The position numbers and the translations under genes were made by a program. Below the pieces are notes generated by a model. The model was not told where the DNA came from and did not search any database. It saw only the letters and a list, made by a program, of their open reading frames with translations. A DNA stretch of 64,000 nucleotides from Moniliella sp. 'wahieum' (Eukaryota; Basidiomycota; Moniliellomycetes; Moniliellales; Moniliellaceae): positions 244,334 to 308,333 of the forward strand of contig RSEE01000082.1 in the NCBI GenBank assembly GCA_003971905.1, written 5' to 3'. Positions 45,931 through 56,340 of this stretch are shown one piece after another. The stretch's first letter is position 1, and every line of letters begins with the position of its first letter.

Positions 45931-47615
45931 TCTGCTGACACCTGGTCCCGCCGTACCCCTGCCGATGTGGGCGAGCAAGCGATAATCCTATCACCTTCGC
46001 TTAGGTCCACTGTCTGTTGCGTTGTGTCTTGGAATAGAGCTGGTGCAGTAGCAGGACAGGAACGCGATGCTGGTATAGGTGAATGGAATCCAGTCGGGCT
46101 GCTAGGGAAACAGATGCGAGCCAGGCAACGAAAGAGCAACCAAGCAAGGAAGCGTGTTGAAAATCTCTTTTGCCTTGTGGGCCAGGAGAGTGTTTAGTAG
46201 ATATATTGGCGGTACTACACCCCCCTGGGAGGGCCGCACGGGCGTGGGCCCTCGACCTTTGAGTTTGACACACGTTACGTTGCACGAGTGGGCTGCCCAT
46301 CAAAACGGATCTATATTTGGCTCCCGCTGGCTCGAGCAAGGGCTTCAAGGCTGTGGAAACGCAGGGTTACACCGAAGGACGAAGTTGCCGATGCGGCGCC
46401 TCAGGACCTGCCCTCGGTTCCCCCACAAGAAGCCACCCATGCCAAAGTTCATAGCGGCGGGAAACGGCCACCTTTGGTTCATCCCGTGCAACGGTTTGCG
46501 CTACAATGACACTGCATCACTCTGCTGAACGGACTCCCGTCCCAATCCACACTGAGATGACATCCGTCTGTGAGTGTTGGACGGTGGCGCGCCCGTCCAT
46601 TCCACGACGCTACACCGCTGTGGGGTGGATGTGGAGCTTGTAGGGACTATTGCCGTGCCGGGCTGTCATTGCTTTACGCTCGACAGCATATGGCGGCCAG
46701 GCGTAGGGTCAGTCAAATAAGACATTCCGCTTGGTGTGCAAGGTAGGCCTCTCTGACGGCCTTGCTTCCTGTCCCATACTGAACTTGACGAGTACGTCGC
46801 GGACGTCGGTTCCTGAGCATTGCCCGGTGGTAGCCGACAGGAGATGGCGGATGGAGCATGAGTTACTGCGTACTGATCACAGGGATGATGCGGCTGAGCA
46901 GATGAGGCCGAGTGTGCTCCGACTGGGCGGACAGCCGAGACGGAAGACGAGCCGAGGGAGCCGGCTTTTGTTTTGTTTGCTTTGTGTTTTACTGATGGGG
47001 CGCCGAGCGCAGATCGGGCGAGAGATATCAATGTGTCAGGGAGCGCGCACAGGGCCAGTGTTGGCCATCCAGATCGTGAGATTGAGACGGTGGGTTACCG
47101 GCTGCGGACGCTTCTGGGCATATCTCCGACGCACGGGCCGCCGGATGGAAGGGTAGCGGACCCGCCTCCAGCTCCTGTGGAGGCCGGAATGGAGCTACAT
47201 CAGGCTGCTGTCACATGTCATTGCAGCCCCTTCCTCCCGCCCCAAGGCCAGACGATCCTGATCCTGATCTTATTCTTAGTACAGTGTGGCAGTTGCAGGG
47301 ACGCCACCGCACACCACGCAGCCCCGCTGCCTAGTAGTGCCCAAAAAAACCCCATTTTGTCACACCTCGACGATGGACGTTTCTTCGGGGATTGTCGATT
47401 GTTCGTTCGGACGATTGGCGGCAGCGCTATTTTCTCTGTTAGCGCTTCGCACAATCAACCTTCGAGCTTCAAGCTTCAACCCCTTCTTCCGTTGTCACAT
47501 CCCGACCCCGACCACCACCCTCGCCCATCAGCGCTTCAAAAGCCAAGCTTTCACGCCCCGCCCTCCACGCCAACCCCGCCTCCTGTGGCCGCCCCCATCG
47601 GCTCGCTTGCGGCTC
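45931..47615. other. Intergenic, no gene recognised
   Basis: No recognisable domain. An open plus-strand frame at 46973-47686 has no family features. The GAGCTTCAAGCTTCAA block near 47463-47478 is another heptamer-type repeat. The right end should include the promoter of the nickel transporter gene. Confidence 0.4.
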
Positions 47616-49371
47616 ATGCGTCTCCCGCCTGCCCGGCTCTGCGTGGCAGCGCGTCGCGGCGTCGCGGCTGTGGTCCTACCGTCTGACCCTCTTGGCCGCG
47701 CCCTCGCTCGTCCCACGCTGGTCGTCGTCAATGGCATCATCTGGGCCTTGGCCGCCGGCATTCTGCCCCACAAAATCCTTGGCTTTGCCTGCTGGCTTGG
47801 ACCACCGGCTTGCGCCACGCCCTCGATGCCGACCACATCACTGCCATCGATAACACTGTCCCGCCGCATCATGAGCGGTGCCGGCCCCGCCCGACCCGCC
47901 CCAGTCCCATAAACAGTTCCGACGCGCTTGCGCTTTGGCGCAAACCCGCCCCTCCCCCGCCCCCACGCTGAACAGCCGACGGAACCAGAGGCTGTCGCGG
48001 ACGAGCTAGGCGCCGATGATGCCATTGTTGCTCACCCTCACCCCCACCCCCACCCTCCACCTCCACCTCCACCTTCCGACGACTACCTCGATCCTGGCCA
48101 GGTCGGCCCTGAGGACGCTGTTGCGCCCGATGCGCATCATCGCCTGCCCACCCCCATCACCGCTGGCTCCTTCTTCAGCCTGGGCCACTCTACCATTGAT
48201 TGCGGTCATTATTGCCGTGGCCGTTCGGCCGCTGTGGCTGGCAACCTGGGTTCAGCCTCTAGTGTGGGCAATGTGATTGGCACGTCTGTCTCGGGGGGCT
48301 GCTAATGATTTTGGGGCTGATCAATCTGTGTATTCTTATCTCATCCATCGCCGCCTGAGAAACTCAGCACGCTTGCGAGCCGCCGAGGCGGGAGATGCCG
48401 AGGCGGAATGGTGTGTTGCAATGGCGTCCTAATGGCTGCTTGAGCGTGCTGGCCATGCCCTTGCTCCGAGCGACCGATCGCGCTTGGAAACTGTACCCGA
48501 TCGGTGTCCTCTTTGGCTTGGGCTTCGATACTTCCTCCACCATTGCCGTCATCAGCGTCTCGGCCCTGGCCACCATCGACGCGCCCAAAAGGCACAATGC
48601 AAGTGTCGTCCTATTTGCCTTCCTCTTTGCTGCGGGCATGTGTCTCGTCGACTCACTCGATAGCATCATGGCCGTGTACGTCTATGCGCCCAGTAGGTGG
48701 CCAATCGGTTTGCGCTGTTTGAACGTCGCTGACACCGCCTCGGGCACAAAACAGAACAATTGCAACCCGATGCGGAGGACTGCAAAGAGAAGCGCCAAGA
48801 TACCAAGACCGCCGTACCCGTCGAGCCCTCGGCAAGAAAGATGACGTAGACGAGGAACAGGTGGGATGGTCCCGGTGCTGTCAGAGGAAGGCGGCGGAAA
48901 GGCGCCCAGCCCACCTGGAACGTAAGGCCCTGCTCACGATGATCGGTCCAGCTACCCAAATCCACTGCTCATGACATTGCTCAGCATCCTCATCGCATTC
49001 GCCATTGGCTTGATCCAGATCCTGTCCTTGATTGGCAGTCGGTGCACCCAATGTGCCGCCGCGGCCGAACGGCAGCAGGAGCACGGCGATGGCGGCCTGG
49101 CCGGCCGCTGGTGGCTTGCCTGGCAAAACGCGGCGGACAATTTGACCTACATTGGAGCTGGCATCGCAGGCTTCTTCTTTGCCGTGCTCATCACCGTCAT
49201 CTTGGCACGGTGGTACTTTTCGGCCCGGCTAAGCGCCGTGCTCACGCCGAGACGGCCGCTCCGTTGCCTTACTCGGCCCAAGGCACGCGGAGGGGATGCG
49301 TCGGACAACAGGTTCTCGAAGCGGACCGGGCGCCGGGGGCGCCGACGCTAGAGTCGGACGCAAAGGGGTAA
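47616..49371 (+). CDS. NiCoT-family nickel/cobalt transporter
   Basis: The protein is a multi-span permease for Ni2+ or Co2+, probably at the plasma membrane, and would supply nickel enzymes such as urease. The signature RHALDADHITAIDNT (the H-X4-D-H metal motif) lies near 47815-47860. Next are FFSLGHSTI near 48170, PIGVLFGLGFDTSSTIAV near 48500, LFAAGMCLVDSLDSIMAV near 48625, LIAFAIGLIQILSLIGS near 48990 and the last span FFFAVLITVILARWY near 49175. All are in the NiCoT order. A probable intron lies at about 48691-48749 and another may end near 48986. Several frame breaks occur between spans. The start at 47616 and the end at 49371 are best guesses. Confidence 0.85.
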
Positions 49372-49499
49372 ATGCAATCTCACAGTCATACTAGGTCCAT
49401 CTCGTTGCGTAGGTCCGAGTCGCCGGGGGCGCGGTAGGAACAGACAGAGGCGATGGGAAACAAAGTTGCGCTCGAGTGGCTAGAGGCAGGGAAGCAGGG

Positions 49500-50011
49500 T
49501 CAGTCAGGTGGATGCAAATGGCAGAGCAAGAAGAGACACAACAACAACATACGTCTGTCGCTGTCCTGGCTGTCGAGGAGGAGCAAGAGCTGGCGCTGCT
49601 GGTGCACGGACCACTCGCCGCCAGGCAGACGGTCGGCCACGTCGTGCGCGTCGGCAAGCCGCTTGAGGCGCTGGGACAGCGCCACCAGGTCTTCCTGCAG
49701 CTGGGTCGGGCGGGACTGGGCCACGGGCGCGCGCGGCTCCAAGTCCATGTCCCACGTGGCCAAGTCGCGTCTCCTCCATGCCGACCATGACGGGCGCAAA
49801 CTGGGGGGCGAGGAGGGGCAGCAGCGGCATCCGGGGCGGGTGTGCTGCTGCTGCTGCTGCTGGGCGGCCTGGGCCTGGGCGTCGGCCTCGGGGTCGCGCT
49901 CTGGAGCGAGTCGGGGTCGTCGGCGGCGGTGGCGAGGCGGCGGCAGATGGTGCGGAAGAGCGGGAAGAGCTGGAGCGCGACGGCTGGTCGCGTCGGGGCG
50001 CGCGGGGCCAT
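49500..50011 (-). CDS. Small hypothetical protein
   Basis: Not recognised. The start at 50011 gives MAPRAPTRPAVALQLFPLFR, a possible N-terminal targeting sequence. A Pro/Ser-rich spacer follows, then after a frame break near 49780 a conserved-looking part: LATWDMDLEPRAP, LQEDLVALSQRLKRLADAHD and LPGGEWSVHQQRQLLLLLDS. The end at 49500 is hydrophobic. It is divergent from the Tra2-like gene, with about 280 bases between starts. The regular helical pattern supports a real protein, but no function can be named. Confidence 0.4.
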
Positions 50012-50293
50012 GGCAGGTGGAGGCGGAGGCGGAGGCGGCGGCGGCGGTGCTGCGGGCGGCATGGATCCGTCGCGCGTGCCGCCGCCTCCACTGCTCGGCG
50101 CGGCGAGCGGAACGGCGCGTTCCGCCGATGCGGCATCCGCCCAGTGTGGGCGGGGCTGGCGCGGGGCAAGCGGGGCGCGGGCGGCGCTTACGCAAGCAGA
50201 CGGGGGGCGCCGGCGGGCGTTCTTCCGCAGTCCGGCGCTCCCACCCACACGCCCAGCACCCAACACCCCCAGCCCCACCACCCCACCAGCCAG

Positions 50294-51684
50294 ATGGTGA
50301 CCACGGTACGTGCGAAGCCACACCACCACCCGGCCGCCGGCCGAGCCCAGCCCCGCCTGGCCCCGCCGCGCCCCCGCCGCCTCCTCCTCTCCTCTCCCTC
50401 CCCCGGCGCAGTGCAGCCGCCGAGCCCGCCGTCCTCGCCGTCCCGCCCGGCGGCCCCGCACTCCGCCCCGCCCCCCCCCCCCCGGTACTGACTGGACACT
50501 CTCCGCTTCTCCCCCCGCCCTGCTGCCTCCTCTCCGCTCTGTGCGTCCTCCTCCGCTGCGCCCCCCGCTGACCTGCCCCCTCCCCAGCCGAATCCTGGAG
50601 CCCGCGCGACGCTCCCGCCAGCCCCAACCGCCGCAGCCTCAGCCCCGCCCCCCGCCCCGACGACGACGCCGACGTTCGCCGCGCGACCCGAACGCGACTA
50701 TGACGACCGTGACGCCCGCCGTGGTGAGTATGACGACCGCCCTCCCCCCGGCCGGTACGACCGCGACGACCGCCTGCCCTCGCGCCCCGACCCCCAGGAT
50801 GCCAACCCCGGCAACAACCTCCACGTCTCGGGCGTGTCCAAACTGCTCGACGAGCACCAGCTCGAGGAGGCATTTACCAAGTTTGGCAAGGTTTGTCCGT
50901 CTTCCTCCTTTCTTGCTGCCGCGCAAGCGTCGCGTGGATGCGGGATGCTGACCATGGGCGCTGCGAACAGGTAACCAAGACGCAGATCATGTATGACCCG
51001 CACTCGCGCGAATCGCGTGGGTTTGCTTTTGTGACGTATGAAACAGCTGAGGAGGCAGATGCGGCGATTGAAGGCATGAATGGCGTCGAGCTTTCGGGCC
51101 GCACGCTGGTTGTGCAGAAAGCACGCCGTGGTCGTGCGCGCAGCCCGACGCCTGGTCGCTACCGCGGACCACCCAAGAGTACGTCCCTCCCTTTGTTTGC
51201 CTGCTTGTCCCGTTCGGACGAATGGACCATACTGACGCGGTTTCTCCGGCCGTGGTGGGCCTGGCGGTGGCTATGGACGCGGAGGGTACGATCGCTATGG
51301 CGGACCACCGCGTGGCTACCCCCCTCCTCGCGACATGGACGCCTGGGGGCCGCCTCCGGACCGCTATCCCCCGCGTGGATACGATCGGTACGGCTACCCA
51401 CCCCCGCCGCGCGATTACATGCCCCCGCGCGGAGGTTACCGCGACTACAGCCCCCGCCCTCGATGCGTCGGTACGACGATTATGCTCGCCCGCCGCCCCC
51501 GCCGCGTGGGTACGACGATATGCCCCCCTCGCCACTAAATTCGCCTTGCCCGTGCCGAGCCCCTGCTCGTTCCTCGCGGCTCGCCATGGACCGTCAACGA
51601 CCCTCTTCGCCCCGCGATGTTCGTCCACTCTCGGTTCCACTCGTGGGGTTTTTTTTTCCGCCGCCCCACCACCAGCGTGACTAG
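50294..51684 (+). CDS. Tra2-like RRM RNA-binding protein with Arg/Gly/Tyr-rich tail
   Basis: A single RRM is clear: NLHVSGVSKLLDEHQLEEAF (RNP2 side), then SRESRGFAFVTYETAEEADA (RNP1), then GRTLVVQKARRGRARSPTPG. RGRARSPTPGRYRGPPK right after the RRM is typical of Transformer-2/SRSF10-type splicing regulators. The tail is rich in RGG, RGY and DRY repeats. A good model is MVTT (50294) joined across 50306-50587 to a Pro/Ala-rich exon, an intron at 50891-50970, and a third from 51179 whose acceptor is not visible (an AG may have been lost near 51255). A frame break lies near 51455. It is expected to act in nuclear pre-mRNA splicing. Some SR-type reading (SWSPRDAPASPNRRSLSP) exists in another frame of exon 2. 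Confidence 0.85.
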
Positions 51685-52558
51685 TGCGATGCGATACGAT
51701 GAGTTGAGATGCGATGCGATGCGATGAGATGGGATGCGATAAGATGAGAAGCGAGTCGTCCGGCCTCGCCGCCTCGTTGGCCCAAGTCCAGTCTGGTAGT
51801 TCTCCCCTCTCTCCTTCGAGTTGTTTGTGCCCCCTCCCCCCTCTTCCCATTCCTTGTTCTGTGCCCCTGCTCCTGCTTCTGCTTCTGCTTCTATTCCTGC
51901 GCCGGCTCCTGCTCCTGCTCCTGTTCCTTCCTCCTGCTTCTGTATGGGGACGTAAAGGGTCCTTGGTGGTGAGACGCTGTAGTGTCGAATCGATCCAGTA
52001 CGCTCGCCTTGTTTCTTGTTTCGGGTTCGGGTTCGGGGCCGAGCGATTGTGGACGATAGCTGGCGACAATGGGCGATAGTGGGGATAGTGGGCATTAATG
52101 GTCCACCATGTGCCATGATGGATCAAGGCACGCGGCCATGGTAGGTCACCTCCAGCAGGTGGCCGGGTCCACCGAGCTTAGTATTTCGTTCGTACGTCCC
52201 GTGCATGTATACTGGGCGAGGCCTGGCTCTCGTGGAAGTATTAAGTGGCCCGACAGGCCGCCACGATTCTTCTTCGGTGTATTCTATGCACTGGCGGCAG
52301 AGAGACGTGAGTTGGTACTTGCAACCCCAGTCGCTATGATGCCTGGCGCAACGCATATTAATGCGTAACCATTCATGCATCCACGACGGTCCGGGTAAGG
52401 TCGGCTCAGCGAACCGCAACGTACATTGGTAGTATCCATCATCCCACCCCCTGCACTTGTACCTCGTCAGGCTGCTCCTCCTGCTGTGCATGCCGAATGA
52501 TGATTGGGGCCAAAGGCAAGGAAAACATGGCCCAGCCTTGGCGTCCATGCCAAAAAGG
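51685..52558. other. Spacer with simple repeats
   Basis: Begins with a GATGCGATGCGATGAGAT-type repeat (51685-51745), then a CTCCTGCTTCTG microsatellite (about 51860-51945). Further GGGCGATAGTGGGGATAGT-like sequence lies near 52065-52090. A long minus-strand frame through here comes from the simple repeats and the opposite strand of the RRM gene. Confidence 0.5.
51860..51945. repeat. CTCCTG/CTTCTG microsatellite
   Basis: Hexamer units CTCCTG, CTTCTG and CTGCTC repeat imperfectly for about 85 bases. Confidence 0.8.
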
Positions 52559-52657
52559 CGTTCCATGTTGGGCTCGAACCAACGACCTCCCGATGTCCAC
52601 GGGACCTGGGCCGCTTGGGTAACAGTCGGACGCTCTAGCCAACTGAGCTAATGGAAC
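52559..52657 (-). tRNA. tRNA-Asn(GTT) with 25-nt intron
   Basis: All arms pair: acceptor GTTCCAT/ATGGAAC, D arm GCTC..GAGC, anticodon stem TCCGA/TCGGG (one G-U), T arm GTTGG TTCGAGC CCAAC. The anticodon loop is CTGTTA plus A, giving GTT. A 25-nt intron sits one base 3' of the anticodon, the canonical eukaryotic site. It looks functional. The discriminator base is G. Confidence 0.92.
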
Positions 52658-53617
52658 ACATGCCGCAGCGGCATCCTATTCGGTTAGTATGGGATCCAGG
52701 CAGAGCACACCATTGGACCCATTAACGCATCGCATCGCACCTACTTCGTGGCACTACGGACCAGGACAACGGAACCAAAGGAATAATTTCTTGTAGACGA
52801 GGAAATGCGAGCCGATACGTTACTGCTGAGCATCATTGCTTTCGAGTGAGCCTACTCCGCATCTTCACGATGCCGGGAACATATCGTAATGATCCTGGTG
52901 ACCCAGCGATGTCCTAAGTGCACTGTAGAGGGTGGAGAAGAGTACTTCTGGGGGGAGAGTGATGGCAAGGCGGGCCATGAACGGTTGGGCATGGACGAGG
53001 GTCCAAAGATGGTTGCGGCTCCTCAGAGGTGAACAAGAGGGAGGAGTCCGTTAGTACGCATGCGAGCTAGTAAGAACGGAGGGTGCTGAAGGAGGAGAAT
53101 GGTAGGTGCGTTTAATTTCACAGTTAGAACTGTGGTGCATTCACCATTCTATGGCCGTGGATGCTGACGGAGGTAGAGTGTGGGGATATGGCGGCACACG
53201 CATTGGTCTATGTACGGGGATAGAGCAGGCCCGTTGGGGGGGACTGTTGCGGGAGGAATCATGCACTGGGACTCCAGTGCGTGCCGTGAGAACACTATAC
53301 CGGTCGAGTGACCTTCCTTATCAGTCAGTGTCAGCAGGGGTTAGTAGTACACAATCAAGAGTAAGTGAGTCTGTATATACAATCGAACCCTGAGGGAGGT
53401 GGCTCGAAGCCGATCCGCAACGGGCGGGCGGGAGGATGGAAAACAGCAAAAAGTGCACTTTTCGTTTCCACTCTTTTTTCATTGCCATTTTGTCGAATGG
53501 ATCGGTAGGGTTGGCATTGAGGGACGTAAAGGCCCCCTCTCTCTGAAGAGAGGGGGGGGGCGAGGTGCCGATTATGCGGTACTTCAATCAGGGCCTCGAC
53601 TGACCTTTCGACCAGTG
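52658..53617. other. Spacer between tRNA-Asn and the rRNA fragment
   Basis: No gene or known repeat recognised. It does not contain the missing 3' third of the LSU rRNA. A short inverted repeat (CCCCCTCTCTCTGAAGAGAG) lies near 53531-53550, close to the rRNA junction. Confidence 0.4.
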
Positions 53618-53745
53618 AGGGACAGTGGGAGTCTCGTTAATCCATTCATGCGTGTCACGAATTAAATGACGAGGCATTTGGCTACCTTAAGAGGGTCATA
53701 GTTACTCCCCGTCCGTTTACCCGCGCTTGGTTGAATCTCTTCACT

Positions 53746-53779
<34 letters not shown>

Positions 53780-55562
53780 CGTCAACACCATGTTATGGCC
53801 ATCGCAATGCTATGTTTTAATTAGACAGTCAGATTCCCCCCGTCCGTACCAGTTCCAAGTCGCTTGTTCAGCGCACCTTTCAGACCGCGCCGCAGCGCGC
53901 CGCCCAGCCGCCAGGAGCTTGCGCCCCCGGCAGCCCAGGCCGCCCACCCGCACGCCCCGGCCAGCACCCAAGCCTTGGAGCCAATCCTTCTCCCAAAGTT
54001 ACGGATCAAATTTGCCGACTTCCCTTACCTACGTTCTCGTTTCAACTAGAGGCTCTTCACCTTGGAGACCTGCTGCGGTGATCAGTACGACCGGGCGAGA
54101 GACTAGACACGCACCAGGATTTTCACGGGCCGTCGAGCACACACCAGATGCCAGCGTAGCGCCAGCACTCTTCCCACGCCCTGCACCGTCTCTCCGGATA
54201 ACCCGATTCCACGGCGCATTCTCAGCATGGTTAAGCAGAAAAGAAAACTCTTCCTGGGGTACTCGCCAGCGTCTCCTGGCTTGCTTGCGTTACCGCTCCA
54301 TACATCCTCATCCCGGCGACGGAATCTTAACCGTCTTCCCTTTCCCGAACCACACCCCCCAAAAGGGTGCTATGGATCAGCATCAGCCTATCGGTTAGGA
54401 TCGGCTCACCCATGTCCAACTGCTGTTACCATGGAACCTTTCTCCACTTCAGTCTTCAAGGTTACTCGCTTGAATATTTGCTACTGCCACCAAGATCTGC
54501 ACCAGGGGCCGTTCCACGCAGGCTCACGCCCAACGCTTCGGCACAAAACCCCCGCGCCTGCCTACTCTTTCGCACAACTCTGGCACGAAAGGTGTGGTAT
54601 GGGAGACACGCTTCAGCGCCATCCATTTTCAGGGCTAGTACATTCGGTTGGTGAGTTGTTACACACTCCTTAGCGGATTCCGACTTCCATGGCCACCGTC
54701 CAACTGTCTAGATGTACCAACACCTTTTGTGTGTCTCATGAGCGTGTACTCTGGCTCCTTAACCACACGATCGGTTCATCCCGCATCGCCAGTTCTGCTT
54801 ACCAAAAATGGCCCACTAGAAACTCACATTCAACGCACAAGCTCAACCAAGCAGCAAGTGCTTCTTACGCATTTAAAGTTTGAGAATAGGTTAAGAACAT
54901 TTCGTCCCCAAGGCCTCTAATCATTCGCTTTACCTCATAAAATTGTTCTCACACGAGCTTCTGCTATCCTGAGGGAAACTTCGGCAGGAACCAGCTACTA
55001 GATGGTTCGATTAGTCTTTCGCCCCTTTGCCCAGCTCAAACGATCGATTTGCACGTCAGAACCGCGACGGACCTCCACCAGGGTTTCCCCTGGCTTCATC
55101 CTAGCCAGGCAAAGTTCACCATCTTTCGGGTCCCAACAGGTATGCTCTTGCTCAGACCCATCTTGTGCGCACACGCAGGGCCGGCCGGTACTGCACCCGA
55201 GGGTTCGTACCCACATCACTTTCATTTCGCACGCCGGGTTTGCCACCACATACTCGCATACATGTTAGACTCCTTGGTCCGTGTTTCAAGACGGGCCGCT
55301 GAAAGCCATTAAGCCCATGTCCACCAATGGCAGTCCTCGGTCGCACGCGGGGCATCCACAGCGCGGCTATAACACTCCCCCCAGAGGGAAAGCCACCTTC
55401 CGCGCCGCCTTCTCCCCCACACGCAACCGACATGGGCCCCACGGCCGCCACAGTACACCCCCCGAGAGGGGCAGACGAGGCGCCGCTCCGGCACTGACTT
55501 CCAACGCTTCCCTTTTGGCAATTTCACGTACTCTTTAACTCTCTTTCCAAAGTGCTTTTCAT

Positions 55563-55596
<34 letters not shown>

Positions 55597-55928
55597 TCCC
55601 CCTATTTAGCCTTGGATGGCCTTTACCACCCCTCTTTGCGCTGCATTCCCAAACAACGCGACTCGTCGAGCGCACCCCACAACACGGCACCAGGCCAGAC
55701 CAAGCACGGGATTCTCACCCTCTCTGATGCTGCTTTCCAGCAGACTTGGCGTCCAGCCGCACCGCACGAGGCACGTCTCCAGCTTACAATGCGCCCGCAA
55801 GGGAGCTTTCAAATCTGGGCTCATCCCGCTTCGCTCGCCGCTACTAGGGGAATCCATGTTTGTTTCTCTTCCTCCGCTTATTGATATGCTTAAGTTCAGC
55901 GGGTAGTCCTACCTGATCTGAGGTCGAA
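53618..55928 (-). rRNA. Large-subunit rRNA, 5' two-thirds only
   Basis: Read on the minus strand, this begins with the conserved LSU start (GACCTCAGATCAGGTAGGAC, then GCATATCAATAAGCGGAGGA) and covers D1/D2 through to the universally conserved GGTAGCCAAATGCCTCGTCA and TGAATGGATTAACGAGACTC near 53636-53685. It breaks off just after CCCACTGTCCCT at 53618. A complete fungal LSU is about 3.3-3.4 kb, so roughly the last 1.1 kb is absent. The sequence present looks undamaged. No 5.8S or 18S is found upstream, so this is an orphan fragment, not a full rDNA unit. Confidence 0.95.
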
Positions 55929-56060
55929 TCGGGGGGGTGTTCGTATCGGCCTCCCACTACAACGTCGCTTCCTACACGGGCGGGTGTGAAAAATTAAAAT
56001 TTCGCTTAGATGACCACATCACCCAAAAATGAGTAAATTTTTCCGAATATTACCTTCGGC
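55929..56060 (-). other. Partial ITS2 next to the LSU fragment
   Basis: These bases directly precede the LSU 5' end on the minus strand and are where ITS2 must lie. They turn A/T-rich (AAAAATTTACTCATTTTTGG) and end abruptly at the minisatellite. The 5.8S gene is not present. Confidence 0.7.
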
Positions 56061-56067
56061 ACTTTGG

Positions 56068-56340
56068 CCACATGAGGTCAAGCGCTTTGGCCCAAGAGGT
56101 CAAGCGCTTTGGCCACATGAGATCAAGCGCTTTGGCCACATGCGTTCAAGCGCTTTGGCCACATGAGATCAAGCGCTTTGGCCACATGCGTTCAAGCGCT
56201 TTGGCCACATGAGATCAAGCGCTTTGGCCACATGCGCTCAATGGCTTTGGCCACATGCGCTCAAGCGCTTTGGCCACATGCGCTCAATGGCTTTGGCCAC
56301 ATGCGCTCAAGCGCTTTGGCCACATGCGCTCAAACGCTTA
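56068..56340. repeat. 23-bp minisatellite, about 12 copies
   Basis: The unit is about GCGCTTTGGCCACATGAGAT plus CAA, with two main variants (ATGAGAT and ATGCGTT or ATGCGCT). Variants alternate in pairs in the first half, so a 46-bp higher-order unit seems to have spread. The array starts at the broken end of ITS2. Confidence 0.95.

Noticed and set aside
46973-47686. 237-codon frame upstream of the NiCoT gene
   Set aside because: No domain or consistent composition; it overlaps the NiCoT start region in another frame.
22338-49371. Genome-wide programmed frameshifting
   Set aside because: The break sites share no slippery motif and include both apparent losses and gains, often in short runs; transposon frames are spared. 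Error is simpler.
50987-52126. 379-codon minus-strand open frame
   Set aside because: It runs antisense to the RRM exons and through simple repeats. The translation is Arg/Ser low complexity, while the plus strand has clear RNP motifs.
53321-53617. Group I intron interrupting the LSU rRNA
   Set aside because: No conserved intron core was recognised and the downstream LSU exon does not reappear in the window.
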